A stretch of 39,075 nucleotides of DNA, taken from assembly GCA_003989065.1 (NCBI GenBank), contig RXIW01000030.1, forward strand, positions 1 to 39,075, written 5' to 3'. The notes under the pieces are model-generated. The model searched no databases, was not told the DNA's origin, and saw only the letters and a program-made list of their open reading frames with translations. This stretch comes from Candidatus Competibacteraceae bacterium (GTDB taxonomy: Bacteria; Pseudomonadota; Gammaproteobacteria; Competibacterales; Competibacteraceae). The position numbers were made by a program, and so were the translations under genes. This document shows positions 16,658 through 24,281 of this stretch, piece after piece; the stretch's first letter is position 1, and every line of letters starts with the position of its first letter.

Positions 16658-18663
16658 AAGGCCATGCCCAACAGCAAGATCACCAGCGCGCCGAACACCA
16701 GGCTGAGATAATGGCGAATCGTCAAATATTGCAGGTAGTTGAAGCGGCTCGACGCTGCCACCACGGCATTGGCAATGGGGGCATAGCCATGCTCCCAGAT
16801 CGGATCGCGCAATTTGACCTCGAACCGCGCCGGACGCAAGTCGCCGGGCGGCGGCATCATCACCCGTTCCCGAGCCTGAAACACCACACTACCGAATACC
16901 CGGCGAATGGGCTGGGCAAAACTACCGGCGGTGTATTGAGTCGTCGGACTGGCTTCGGGAAAGCCACAATCCCAGGCTGGGCCACGCCGCACCGCACTGG
17001 AGGCCAGGCGATGGATCAGGAAAGCGGCGACCGCTCCCGAAAACGCCATGAACAGTAGCACCAGCAAACCGTTGTAGCTGCTTTTCACATCGGCCACCGG
17101 CACCAGGGTCAACCAGGGTTGGTCGTGCTGCGTCACCAGCCGGGCACTACCGTTGAGCAGGCCCACCACCGGAGCCAGGCTGTCCACCACCAGTCCGGGT
17201 AAGATCCCGGCCAGCAGGCATAATCCCGCCAGGATGAACAGCGCCCATAGTGAATAGCGGTCGGTTTCCTGCGCCTGCGCGGCGGCGGGCGAACGCGGCC
17301 GCCCGAGGAAGGTGATGCCGAACGCCTTGACGAAACAGGCGGCAGCCAGCGCCGCTGACAATGCCAGCAACGCGCCGACGGCCGGCGCCAGGAACTTGAG
17401 CAGCCATTGCGGCAATTCCGGGCTGAGCAGAATCGCCTGAAAGGTCAACCACTCGGAAACGAAACCGTTCAGCGGCGGCAAGGCCGAAATCGCCGCTGCC
17501 CCGAGCAGGAACGCCAGTGCGGTCCATGGCATCGGGTGAATCAAACCACCCAGCCGTTCCATGTCGCGCTCGCCGGTCGCCGTCAACACCGCGCCCGCGC
17601 CGAGGAACAGCAGGCTCTTGAACAGCGAGTGGTTGAGGATGTGAAACAGCGCGGCGGTCAACGCCAACGCAGCGCTGGTGTACATCTGGTTGGCTTGAAA
17701 CGCCAGCGCCAGCCCTAAGCCGATGAAAATGATGCCGATATTCTCTACGGTGTGATAAGCCAACAGGCGCTTCAGATCATGTTGCATCAGCGCGTACAGC
17801 ACGCCCAGCACGGCGGTGACACCGCCCAAGGCCAACACCAGACCGCCCCACCACCACGCCACCGGTTCGCCCAGCAGGTCGAATACGATGCGAACGAAGC
17901 CGTACACCGCCACCTTGGTCATCACCCCGCTCATCAACGCCGATACGTGGCTCGGTGCGGCGGGATGGGCCAGCGGTAGCCAAACATGCAGTGGAACCAG
18001 TCCAGCCTTGGAGCCTGCCCCTATCAGGGCAAGAACCAGCGCCAGCGCCGCCAATCCCGGGGTGGCCTGGCCAGCGCGGATGGCGGCAAAGTCGTAAGCG
18101 CCATCGGACCCGGCCAACAGGCCAAACGCCAGCAGCAAAGCCAGCGTGCCGAAACAGGCCATGACCAGGTACAGATAACCGGCGCGGCTGTTGGCAGGCT
18201 CCTGATGATGCGCCATGACCAGCGCCCAGGAGCTCAAGGACATGAATTCCCAGGCGAACAGGAAAGTGAAGGCGTCGTCGGCCAGCAGCACCAGATTCAT
18301 CCCGGCCAGGAAGGCGGGAAAGAACGGCAACACCCGCCCCGGCGCAGATTCGTGCTGGCCATAGCCCAAGGCGAATAGACTGGCGACCGCGCCACCCAGA
18401 TTGACCACGACCAGGAAAAACGCCGCCAGCGCGTCCAGTCGGAAATGCGCGCCCAGCCACGGCAAACCCAGCGGTAGCGTCAGCGTCGCCGGCGTGGGAT
18501 CCATCAGCAGAGACGCCAGCGCCAGCCCCAGCGCGATGACGCAAACGATCAGCGTGGCGCCGTAGATCCAGTGGCTACGATGAGATCGCCGCGATGTCGT
18601 GACCGCATGGATGCCAACAGCCAGCAGGATGACCGGTAAACCTAACAGCAGCGGCAACGACAT
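16648..18663 (-). CDS. hyfB: HyfB-like antiporter-type membrane subunit
   Basis: 671 residues, almost exactly the length of E. coli HyfB (672). It is a NuoL/MrpA-like proton-pumping module with about 16 transmembrane segments. Key residues are present: Glu139 in FAWEFMSLSSWALV, Lys219 in GAGSKAGLVPLHVWLPLAHPA, and Lys250 in SGVMTKVAVYGFVRI. KRLLAYHTVENIGIIFIGLG and NHSLFKSLLFLGAG are further hallmarks. The C-terminal GPAWDCGFPEASPTTQYTAGSF region is characteristic of HyfB/HycC rather than NuoL. It is the first structural gene of the block, 55 nt behind a small XRE regulator gene in the same direction. Confidence 0.92.
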   Translation of the reverse strand: MSLPLLLGLPVILLAVGIHAVTTSRRSHRSHWIYGATLIVCVIALGLALASLLMDPTPATLTLPLGLPWLGAHFRLDALAAFFLVVVNLGGAVASLFALGYGQHESAPGRVLPFFPAFLAGMNLVLLADDAFTFLFAWEFMSLSSWALVMAHHQEPANSRAGYLYLVMACFGTLALLLAFGLLAGSDGAYDFAAIRAGQATPGLAALALVLALIGAGSKAGLVPLHVWLPLAHPAAPSHVSALMSGVMTKVAVYGFVRIVFDLLGEPVAWWWGGLVLALGGVTAVLGVLYALMQHDLKRLLAYHTVENIGIIFIGLGLALAFQANQMYTSAALALTAALFHILNHSLFKSLLFLGAGAVLTATGERDMERLGGLIHPMPWTALAFLLGAAAISALPPLNGFVSEWLTFQAILLSPELPQWLLKFLAPAVGALLALSAALAAACFVKAFGITFLGRPRSPAAAQAQETDRYSLWALFILAGLCLLAGILPGLVVDSLAPVVGLLNGSARLVTQHDQPWLTLVPVADVKSSYNGLLVLLFMAFSGAVAAFLIHRLASSAVRRGPAWDCGFPEASPTTQYTAGSFAQPIRRVFGSVVFQARERVMMPPPGDLRPARFEVKLRDPIWEHGYAPIANAVVAASSRFNYLQYLTIRHYLSLVFGALVILLLGMALWR

Positions 18664-18718
18664 GGTGATGAAACCTACTCTCTACCAAACATGCGGTGAT
18701 ACCTGGGTAATCGGCAAC

Positions 18719-18964
18719 TCAACGCTTCAATCGAACCCCACGCCCTCCGCCTGCGCTGGCGACGCCATCGCTGATCAGCTCGACACCGGCCGCATTGAGC
18801 GCGGCGATGAGCTTGACCAGAGAATCGACATTACCGCGAATGTTGCCCTCACTGGCTTCCATGCGTTGGATGGTCGGCAGGGACAAGTCGGCGGCTTCCG
18901 CCAACGCACGTTGGTCCATTCCTAGCAAGGCTCGCGCCGCTTTCAGTTGAGCCGCTGTGATCAT
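18719..18964 (-). CDS. Small XRE-family transcriptional regulator
   Basis: 81 residues from the ATG at 18964. A GTG at 18976 would add four residues, but this family typically opens with M-I-T-A-x-Q-L-x-A-A-R. An HTH of the Cro/C1 type fills about residues 5-35 (ARALLGMDQRALAEAADLSLPTIQRMEA), followed by a conserved NVDSLVKLIAALNAAGVELI helix pair. The C-terminus is short and basic (GGGRGVRLKR). It is read in the same direction as the hyfB-like gene 55 nt downstream, so it is probably the first gene of that operon. A promoter with a perfect inverted repeat over its -35 lies directly upstream and suggests autoregulation. Confidence 0.85.
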   Translation of the reverse strand: MITAAQLKAARALLGMDQRALAEAADLSLPTIQRMEASEGNIRGNVDSLVKLIAALNAAGVELISDGVASAGGGRGVRLKR

Positions 18965-18986
18965 AGTGGGAGCCACGGTTTCATAT

Positions 18987-19015
18987 ATGTTAAATCATCA
19001 CACATAAAATATCAA
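18987..19015 (-). promoter_or_regulatory. Candidate promoter of the XRE-hyf-like operon
   Basis: On the minus strand TTGATA (19015-19010) and TAACAT (18992-18987) are separated by 17 nt. The -35 matches five of six and the -10 four of six consensus bases. Transcription would start about 15-20 nt before the XRE ATG at 18964. The setting is an AT-rich 97-nt gap between two minus-strand genes, unlike the GC-rich surroundings. Confidence 0.5.
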
Positions 19016-19023
19016 AATGATAT
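19009..19023. promoter_or_regulatory. Inverted repeat overlapping the -35: likely XRE operator
   Basis: ATATCA-AAA-TGATAT is a perfect 6-bp inverted repeat with a 3-nt spacer. It covers the -35 hexamer of the candidate promoter at 18987-19015. The size suits a dimer of a small XRE protein, which is encoded immediately downstream. Confidence 0.45.
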
Positions 19024-19039
19024 CTTTAGTAAAATATAA

Positions 19040-19056
19040 TCATGTTTTATACATGA
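19040..19056. promoter_or_regulatory. Second inverted repeat upstream of the XRE promoter
   Basis: TCATGT-TTTAT-ACATGA is a perfect 6-bp inverted repeat with a 5-nt spacer, centred about 32 bp upstream of the first one. It also lies just past the stop codon of the acyl-CoA synthetase gene. It may be a second operator, a site for another factor, or a weak hairpin. Confidence 0.35.
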
Positions 19057-19061
19057 CATCG

Positions 19062-20624
19062 TTATTTCCGCCACTGGGCCAGATCGCGTCGCCGGACCTT
19101 ACCGTTGGCGGTGCGCGGCAACTGGTCGGTAAAGATGATCTCGCGCGGGCATTTGTAGGCCGCCAGATGTTCGTGCGTATAGGCGAGCAAGGGCGCGGCG
19201 TCCAGTTCGTCCGTCTCGTCGGGATCGCGCGGCACCACGAACGCTGCGATGACCGAAACGCCGTCGCGCACCGCCAGCTCGGTCACCGCGACCTCGGCCA
19301 CGGCTGGATGCTGACTCAGACAGTGCTCCACTTCCAGCGGCGATACCCGATAGCCCATGGCGTTCATCACGTCATCGTTGCGGCCGTGATAGACCATATA
19401 GCCATCGGGCTCGAAATGAACCAGATCGCCGCCGATGAACCAGTCGCCCCTGAACACCAGCGCCTCCTCTTCCGGGCGGTTCCAGTAGCCCAACATCAAA
19501 CCCGGATCGCTGCGATGCACCGCCAGCAAGCCGGTTTCGCCCGGCGGCAAGGGCTCCTCGCCACCGTCGACCGGCAAAGCCGCGATACAGCGACCCGCCT
19601 GTGGCTTGCCGGGACTGCCCGGCCACACCGGCGTGTCGGGTCCGGAGGACACGTAAGTCGAGCATTCACTCATTCCCAGGGCCTCGTACAATTCCTTGCC
19701 GGTCGTCGCCCGCCATTGTTCCAACAGGGCAGCATTCAGGGCCTCGCCCGCGGTCAAGCCATGGCGCAGGCTGGACAGATCGAAACGGCGCAGATCGTTG
19801 TATTTCAGAATCTGCCGATACAGTCCCGGTACCGCTGCGAACAGGGTAGCCCGGAATTTCGCCATCAACATGGGCCAGACCGTCACATCTCTCTGGCCAT
19901 TATAGAGCACTGCTGTCGCGCCATTGGCCCATGGATCGGTCAATCCCACACCTAAAGTATAGGTCCAGTTGAAAGCGCCAGCGTGCAAAATCACATCGTC
20001 CGGCCCTATCCCATACCAGCCCTGGTACATCGGTCGCCGCCCCCAGGCCGAGCGCTGAGCATGCAAGACGCCCTTGGGCCGACCGGTAGTGCCGGAGGTG
20101 TAGATCAGAAAAGCCGGATCCTCGGCGGCGGTGTCGGCATAGTCCATGGGTTCGGAGGCAGTCCGCAACGCCGCGACGGCCTCGGGATCGAGCACCTGTA
20201 CGCCCGGCGGTGGCGCCATCGCCAGTTCCGCGGACACGGCCAGCACCTCGGCGCCGGAATCGGCCAACAGGAAAGTCGCTTCTTCCTCGGTCAGTTGCGC
20301 CGAGGATGGCAAGGGCACACAGCCGGCGGCGATCGCGCCAAAGAACAGCAGCGCGTAATCGCTGGTATTGCCCATGCGGATCAGCAGCCGCGCTCCCGGC
20401 TTCAGCCCCAGGCGGCGCAAGCCTGCCGCCACCTGCCGCACTGCGCGATCCAGCTGCCGGTAGCTCCAACGCTCCGCCGCCTCGGCCGGCATCCGGGCGT
20501 CCGACACCACGATCAACGCGATCTTGTCCGGCGTCGCCTGCGCGGCGTGCGCCAGACAATAGCGCGCCATATTGAACCGTGCGGGCGGCAATTCGCCGCC
20601 GTAACCCCATCGACCTTGCGCCAT
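19062..20624 (-). CDS. AMP-forming acyl-CoA synthetase (benzoate/medium-chain type)
   Basis: 520-residue ANL-superfamily enzyme that activates a carboxylic acid to its acyl-CoA through an acyl-AMP. The ATP-binding loop is IYTSGTTGRPKG (174-185). The adenine-binding region includes EALGMSECSTY, the ribose-binding Asp is in GDWFIGGDLV, the hinge is at GRNDDVMNAMGYRVSP, and the catalytic Lys509 lies in RTANGKVRRRD. Overall layout (WSYRQLDRAVRQVAAGLRRLG..., SAWGRRPMYQGWYGIGPDDV) is that of the benzoate-CoA-ligase/acetyl-CoA-synthetase-like branch. The exact acid is not readable. It begins only 4 nt after the trkH stop in the same direction, so the two are cotranscribed although functionally unrelated at first sight. 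Confidence 0.85.
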   Translation of the reverse strand: MAQGRWGYGGELPPARFNMARYCLAHAAQATPDKIALIVVSDARMPAEAAERWSYRQLDRAVRQVAAGLRRLGLKPGARLLIRMGNTSDYALLFFGAIAAGCVPLPSSAQLTEEEATFLLADSGAEVLAVSAELAMAPPPGVQVLDPEAVAALRTASEPMDYADTAAEDPAFLIYTSGTTGRPKGVLHAQRSAWGRRPMYQGWYGIGPDDVILHAGAFNWTYTLGVGLTDPWANGATAVLYNGQRDVTVWPMLMAKFRATLFAAVPGLYRQILKYNDLRRFDLSSLRHGLTAGEALNAALLEQWRATTGKELYEALGMSECSTYVSSGPDTPVWPGSPGKPQAGRCIAALPVDGGEEPLPPGETGLLAVHRSDPGLMLGYWNRPEEEALVFRGDWFIGGDLVHFEPDGYMVYHGRNDDVMNAMGYRVSPLEVEHCLSQHPAVAEVAVTELAVRDGVSVIAAFVVPRDPDETDELDAAPLLAYTHEHLAAYKCPREIIFTDQLPRTANGKVRRRDLAQWRK

Positions 20625-20628
20625 GGCG

Positions 20629-22230
20629 TTATTTCCAGAAATCCGGCAGGAACAACAGCAACAACGGGAAGACCTCGAAACGCCCGATCAGCATGGCCAG
20701 CGACAACAACCAGGTGGCGGCATCGTTGAGCGGGGCGTAATTCGAGGCGGTTTCGCCCAGACCGATGCCCATGTTGTTCAGGCAACCCGCCACCGAGCCA
20801 AAGGCTGTGACCAGATCCACCCCAGTAGCCGCCAACGCCACCGAAAAGAAGCAGTAACTGAAGATATAGAGGAAATAGAATCCCCACACCGCCTGCATGA
20901 CTCGGTCGGGAATGGCGTGTGTGCCCAGCTTGACCGCGATCTGGGCCGATGGACGAATCAGCAGCCGGGCTTCGCGCACGCTCTGCTTGTACAGCAACAG
21001 GAAGCGAATGGCCTTGATACCGCCACAGGTGGAGCCGACGCAGCCGCCGAAGAAGCTGCCCAGTAGCAACAGCAGCGGCACGAAAGCCGGCCAGTCGGCT
21101 GGATAGCCGATCGTGGACAAACCATTGTCGGTGATCACCGACGAGGACTGGAAAAAGCCGTGATACAGCGCCTCCGGCCAAGAAAACTTGCCGCTCCAAT
21201 AGAGATAGGCGCAGACCACGGCGATGATCCCGCCGAACACCGCCATGCAAAACCGGAACTCGGCGTCGCGGAAAATGACCTTGAGGCTACGCGAACGCCA
21301 AGCCAGGAAAAACAGGGCGAAATTGACCGCCGCCACCAGGGAAAAAATCCCGGCGACCACTTCGATGGTCGGGCTGTGAAAATAACCGATGCTGGCGTCG
21401 TGGGTGGAAAAACCGCCCAGCGCCAGGGTGGCGAAACTATGACAGACCGCATCGAACACGCTCATCCCCGCCGCCCAGAACGACAGTGTGCACAGCACGT
21501 TCAGTCCGACATAGATGAACCAGAGATTCTTGGCGGTCTCGGTGATGCGCGGAGTCAGCTTCTCGTCCTTCATCGGCCCCGGCGTTTCCGCCTTGTACAG
21601 CTGCATGCCGCCGACTCCCAACATCGGCAGCAGCGCCACCGCCAGCACGATGATGCCCATGCCGCCGAGGAAGTTCAGTTGCGCCCGGTAATACACGATG
21701 GCCTTGGGCAGATTGTCCAGCCCAGACAGCACGGTCGCGCCGGTGGTGGTCAAGCCGGACACGGTCTCGAACACCGCATCCACGAACCGCATGTGGGGCG
21801 TATCGGACAAGGTGAAGGGCAAGGCTCCCAACAGCGACAACAGAAACCAGAACGCCACCACCACGATGAAACCATCGCGGTTGCGTAGATCGACCTTGAA
21901 CCGGCACACCGGCAGCCAGCACAACAACCCCAGACCCAACATGGCCGCCAGCGCTTCGGCGAACGGCATGATTACGCTATGATCGTCGAACCACCAGGCC
22001 ACTCCGATCGGTGGCAACATGGTGGTGCTGAACAGGATCATCAGCAGACCGACCATGTACAGCGCCGCCTTGAAAGGCGAGCGGCGGTGATCGATGCGCG
22101 GCGCTTTCCTGCCGACCGGCGTCCGACTCACGGGCGGCTCGGTGCGAGGCGTGAACGTATCCGGCTTGGGTAGATCCTCGGGTGACAACTCCCCGGTGTC
22201 CTGCCATTCGTCGAAATCGGCTTCTTTCAC
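20629..22230 (-). CDS. trkH: Trk-type K+ transporter, TrkH-like, with N-terminal extension
   Basis: Inner-membrane K+ uptake subunit of 533 residues. The four pore loops are recognisable: SGLTTTGATVL, LALGGFSTHD, SSVITDNGLSTIGY and CLNNMGIGLGE; the third departs from the usual T-T-T-G form. FFGGCVGSTCGGIKAIRFLLL is the typical helix that follows the third pore loop. The translation starts with GTG at 22230 (AAGGGTG upstream) and adds about 50 polar, Pro-rich residues before the first helix (YMVGLLMILFSTTM). E. coli TrkH is about 483 residues and lacks this extension. No trkA gene is in the window, so the gating partner must be elsewhere. The acyl-CoA synthetase follows after 4 nt. Confidence 0.9.
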   Translation of the reverse strand: MKEADFDEWQDTGELSPEDLPKPDTFTPRTEPPVSRTPVGRKAPRIDHRRSPFKAALYMVGLLMILFSTTMLPPIGVAWWFDDHSVIMPFAEALAAMLGLGLLCWLPVCRFKVDLRNRDGFIVVVAFWFLLSLLGALPFTLSDTPHMRFVDAVFETVSGLTTTGATVLSGLDNLPKAIVYYRAQLNFLGGMGIIVLAVALLPMLGVGGMQLYKAETPGPMKDEKLTPRITETAKNLWFIYVGLNVLCTLSFWAAGMSVFDAVCHSFATLALGGFSTHDASIGYFHSPTIEVVAGIFSLVAAVNFALFFLAWRSRSLKVIFRDAEFRFCMAVFGGIIAVVCAYLYWSGKFSWPEALYHGFFQSSSVITDNGLSTIGYPADWPAFVPLLLLLGSFFGGCVGSTCGGIKAIRFLLLYKQSVREARLLIRPSAQIAVKLGTHAIPDRVMQAVWGFYFLYIFSYCFFSVALAATGVDLVTAFGSVAGCLNNMGIGLGETASNYAPLNDAATWLLSLAMLIGRFEVFPLLLLFLPDFWK

Positions 22231-22646
22231 CTTTCACCCTTGCTTCGCAAAAATAAGCCCTTCGGCCTCGGCGCGCATTCTATCCGAGGCGCCTACCGGT
22301 TGCTTTCTTTAAATTGATCGGTGCGCCCATGGTCCAACCCTGTACACGCTGCGCGGCCAGACAGCGCCGCCCGCGCCGACACAAATCGCGCTCTGCGCCT
22401 GCCGAGCGGCAATTCGGCCACTCGTCGGTGCTACGCATGACCCAGCCTTGGCGTATGCATTATTATGATTGGTGAAGCAATAGTTCGGCCGTTCAGCCCC
22501 ATGACCTGTCGAGAAACAGCCTGGACAGCGCAAGCCGCCGTGACAGTCGCAGCCCACGCCACTCGGGGATCACACTCGATCGCGCGCGCCTCCCGACCGC
22601 TTGCCGGCCAACCGCCCATGATGCAGTCAACATCCGGAGGAATCCC
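22231..22646. other. Gap between divergent trkH and PEBP genes
   Basis: About 415 bases. The trkH promoter should be near its left end, where an AT-rich run (22300-22320, TTCTTTAAATTG) breaks the GC-rich sequence, and the PEBP promoter further right, near 22450-22475 (GCATTATTATGATTGG). I could not define either with confidence. A 61-codon plus-strand frame (22465-22650) overlapping the PEBP start lacks a ribosome site and family resemblance and is not called. Confidence 0.45.
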
Positions 22647-23276
22647 ATGAAATTCGCCAGCCCCGCTTTGCACGACCACCAGCCGATCCCTCCCGAATAC
22701 GCCTTTGGGGTGACCGATCCCGAGCAGCACGTTACGCTCGGCGCCAACGCCAACCCACCACTGATCTGGAGTGAATTGCCGCCTGGCACCCGCTCCCTGG
22801 CGCTGATCTGCCACGACCGGGATGTGCCCACCCGCGCCGACGACGTCAATCAGGAAGGCCGGCAGGTCCCCGCCGATCTGCCGCGCGCCGATTTCTTCCA
22901 CTGGATCCTGGTCGATCTGGCCTCTGAACCGGCCCAGATCCTGGCGGGTGAATTTTCCCAGGGGGTCACGGCCGGCGGCAAACCCGGTCCGGCGGGGCCG
23001 CGCGGCACCCGACAGGGCGTCAACAACTACCGAGAGTGGTTTACCGGTGATCCGGCCATGGCCGGCAACTATTTCGGCTACGATGGCCCCTGCCCGCCCT
23101 GGAACGACAGCATCGTGCACCATTATGTCTTCACGCTCTACGCCCTCGACGTGGACCGCTGCCCGGTTGAAGGCGAATTCACCGGTCCGGACGTGCTGGC
23201 GGCCATCGCCGGCCATGTGCTGGACCAAGCCAGCTTCATCGGCACCTACAGCCTGAATCCCGCCGTGCCGGCCTGA
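22647..23276 (+). CDS. YbhB/YbcL-family PEBP protein (Raf kinase inhibitor-like)
   Basis: 209-residue phosphatidylethanolamine-binding-protein fold. Typical segments are ANANPPLIWSELPPGTRSLALICHDRDVPTR (ligand pocket), DFFHWILVDL, the YFGYDGPCPPWNDSIVHHYVFTLYALD stretch with the conserved G-P-x-P-P...H...F-x-(V/L)-Y-A-L-D pattern, and a C-terminal A-S-F-I-G-T-Y. Bacterial members are cytosolic or periplasmic proteins of unclear role. No signal peptide is visible here, so cytosolic. GGAGG at 22636-22640 lies 6 nt before the ATG. It is a single gene, slightly longer than the usual 150-180 residues because of loops around 60-80 and 110-135. Confidence 0.88.
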   Translation: MKFASPALHDHQPIPPEYAFGVTDPEQHVTLGANANPPLIWSELPPGTRSLALICHDRDVPTRADDVNQEGRQVPADLPRADFFHWILVDLASEPAQILAGEFSQGVTAGGKPGPAGPRGTRQGVNNYREWFTGDPAMAGNYFGYDGPCPPWNDSIVHHYVFTLYALDVDRCPVEGEFTGPDVLAAIAGHVLDQASFIGTYSLNPAVPA

Positions 23277-23394
23277 ACCCCCCCATGAGCGTCTCCTCGC
23301 GTCAGTCGACGGCTCGCGCCACCATCAAAGCGTGACCGTTGACCTGCCCGACGAGGCGCAGCCCCATGGACATGCCGTTCCCCAGGAGATGACC

Positions 23395-23754
23395 ATGAAT
23401 TTCGCTGGCCACATCGGAGTCGAGAATCGCAAGCACAAGCGCTGGTACCTGATGATGTACTTGCGAGTCTATCGTCAGGATAACAAAGAATTGCTGGGAC
23501 ATATCGTGGATATCAGTCGGGAAGGGATGCGACTGGTCAGCGACAAACCCATCACTCTCAACCAAACCTTCCAGCTCTGGGTCGATGTCCCCAAGGAAAA
23601 CGCGGCGCGTCAACACATCGCGCTGGAAGTGGAAAGCCTTTGGAGCGGCCGGGACGTCAATCCGGATTTCTACGATACCGGTTTCCGCATCAAGAACATC
23701 AACACCCAGGCGCTGTTGCAACTCAAGCTGCTCATCGACGAGCTCCAGTTCTGA
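23395..23754 (+). CDS. PilZ-domain protein, probable c-di-GMP receptor
   Basis: 119 residues that consist almost entirely of one PilZ domain. The c-di-GMP-binding motifs are both present: RKHKR (12-16, the RxxxR box) and DISREGM (39-45, the D/N-x-S-x-x-G box). A beta-rich remainder ends FYDTGFRIKNINTQALLQLKLLIDEL. The ATG at 23395 is preferred because AGGAG (23384-23388) then stands 6 nt away; an ATG at 23389 directly abuts the AGGAG. It should act as a small cytosolic adaptor that responds to c-di-GMP. No diguanylate cyclase or phosphodiesterase gene is nearby, so the target is unknown. Confidence 0.85.
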   Translation: MNFAGHIGVENRKHKRWYLMMYLRVYRQDNKELLGHIVDISREGMRLVSDKPITLNQTFQLWVDVPKENAARQHIALEVESLWSGRDVNPDFYDTGFRIKNINTQALLQLKLLIDELQF

Positions 23755-23920
23755 ATCCAGAACCTGCGGTCTCCGCCGTCAGCAGCGCCGCGCGCCTATC
23801 CGGTCGGCGCAACCGCATATCTGGCATTGTTAATGCATCATCCCAGTGGGCGTCGGCGAGTCCGCCGAGCCGAACAGCCGTTCGGGCTGGAGTCGTCAAC
23901 CAACGTGGGGTGATGCCATC

Positions 23921-24139
23921 ATGTCTATCGCTATCGCAGCCGACCGAGCGCTGGTCTGGGACAACCAGCAAACCAAAATGGTGCAAAAAATTCGGGTGGC
24001 CGTCAGTTTGGTCGGGAACCAAGGCAGCGTCTACCGCCAAGTGGGGCCGATCTATGTGGAGACCGCGCAGGAGATCTTCGAAGCCGTGCAACTGTTGCAG
24101 ACGCGACTGATCAAGTCGCTGTTGCCCAGAACCAGCTGA
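23921..24139 (+). CDS. Small protein of unknown function (72 residues)
   Basis: Not recognised. The ATG at 23921 has a GGGGTGAT about 6 nt upstream. The product looks like a folded alpha/beta protein: two or three strands (ALVWDNQQTKMVQKIRVAVSLVG, SVYRQVGPIYVE) and a C-terminal amphipathic helix (AQEIFEAVQLLQTRLIKSLL). There are no cysteines, no signal peptide and no transmembrane segment. It follows the PilZ gene in the same direction after 166 nt. An upstream in-frame start at 23846 would add a low-complexity tail with no ribosome site. The coding call rests on RBS and a plausible composition; there is moderate doubt. Confidence 0.5.
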   Translation: MSIAIAADRALVWDNQQTKMVQKIRVAVSLVGNQGSVYRQVGPIYVETAQEIFEAVQLLQTRLIKSLLPRTS

Positions 24140-24281
24140 TCGAGATTCAGGAGGCGCCATGCCCGGTTGCTTCCCATCCCACAATGTCGCGGCCGCCCCT
24201 CTTGCCACCGCGCCAATCGGCACGGCCTGAATCCCCAGGCCGTGTCCGTGTCGGATCGGACTCCCGCCAAGCGAAATTTCC

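Noticed and set aside
11523..18663. Annotation of the hyf-like block as an active hydrogenase or formate hydrogenlyase
   Set aside because: The large subunit lacks the four cysteines needed for NiFe, and no formate dehydrogenase, ferredoxin subunit or hydrogenase maturation gene is present in the window.
22465..22650. 61-codon plus-strand frame overlapping the PEBP start in ATGA
   Set aside because: No ribosome site, no recognisable domain, and amino acid composition like translated intergenic DNA; kept only as a remote possibility for a leader peptide.
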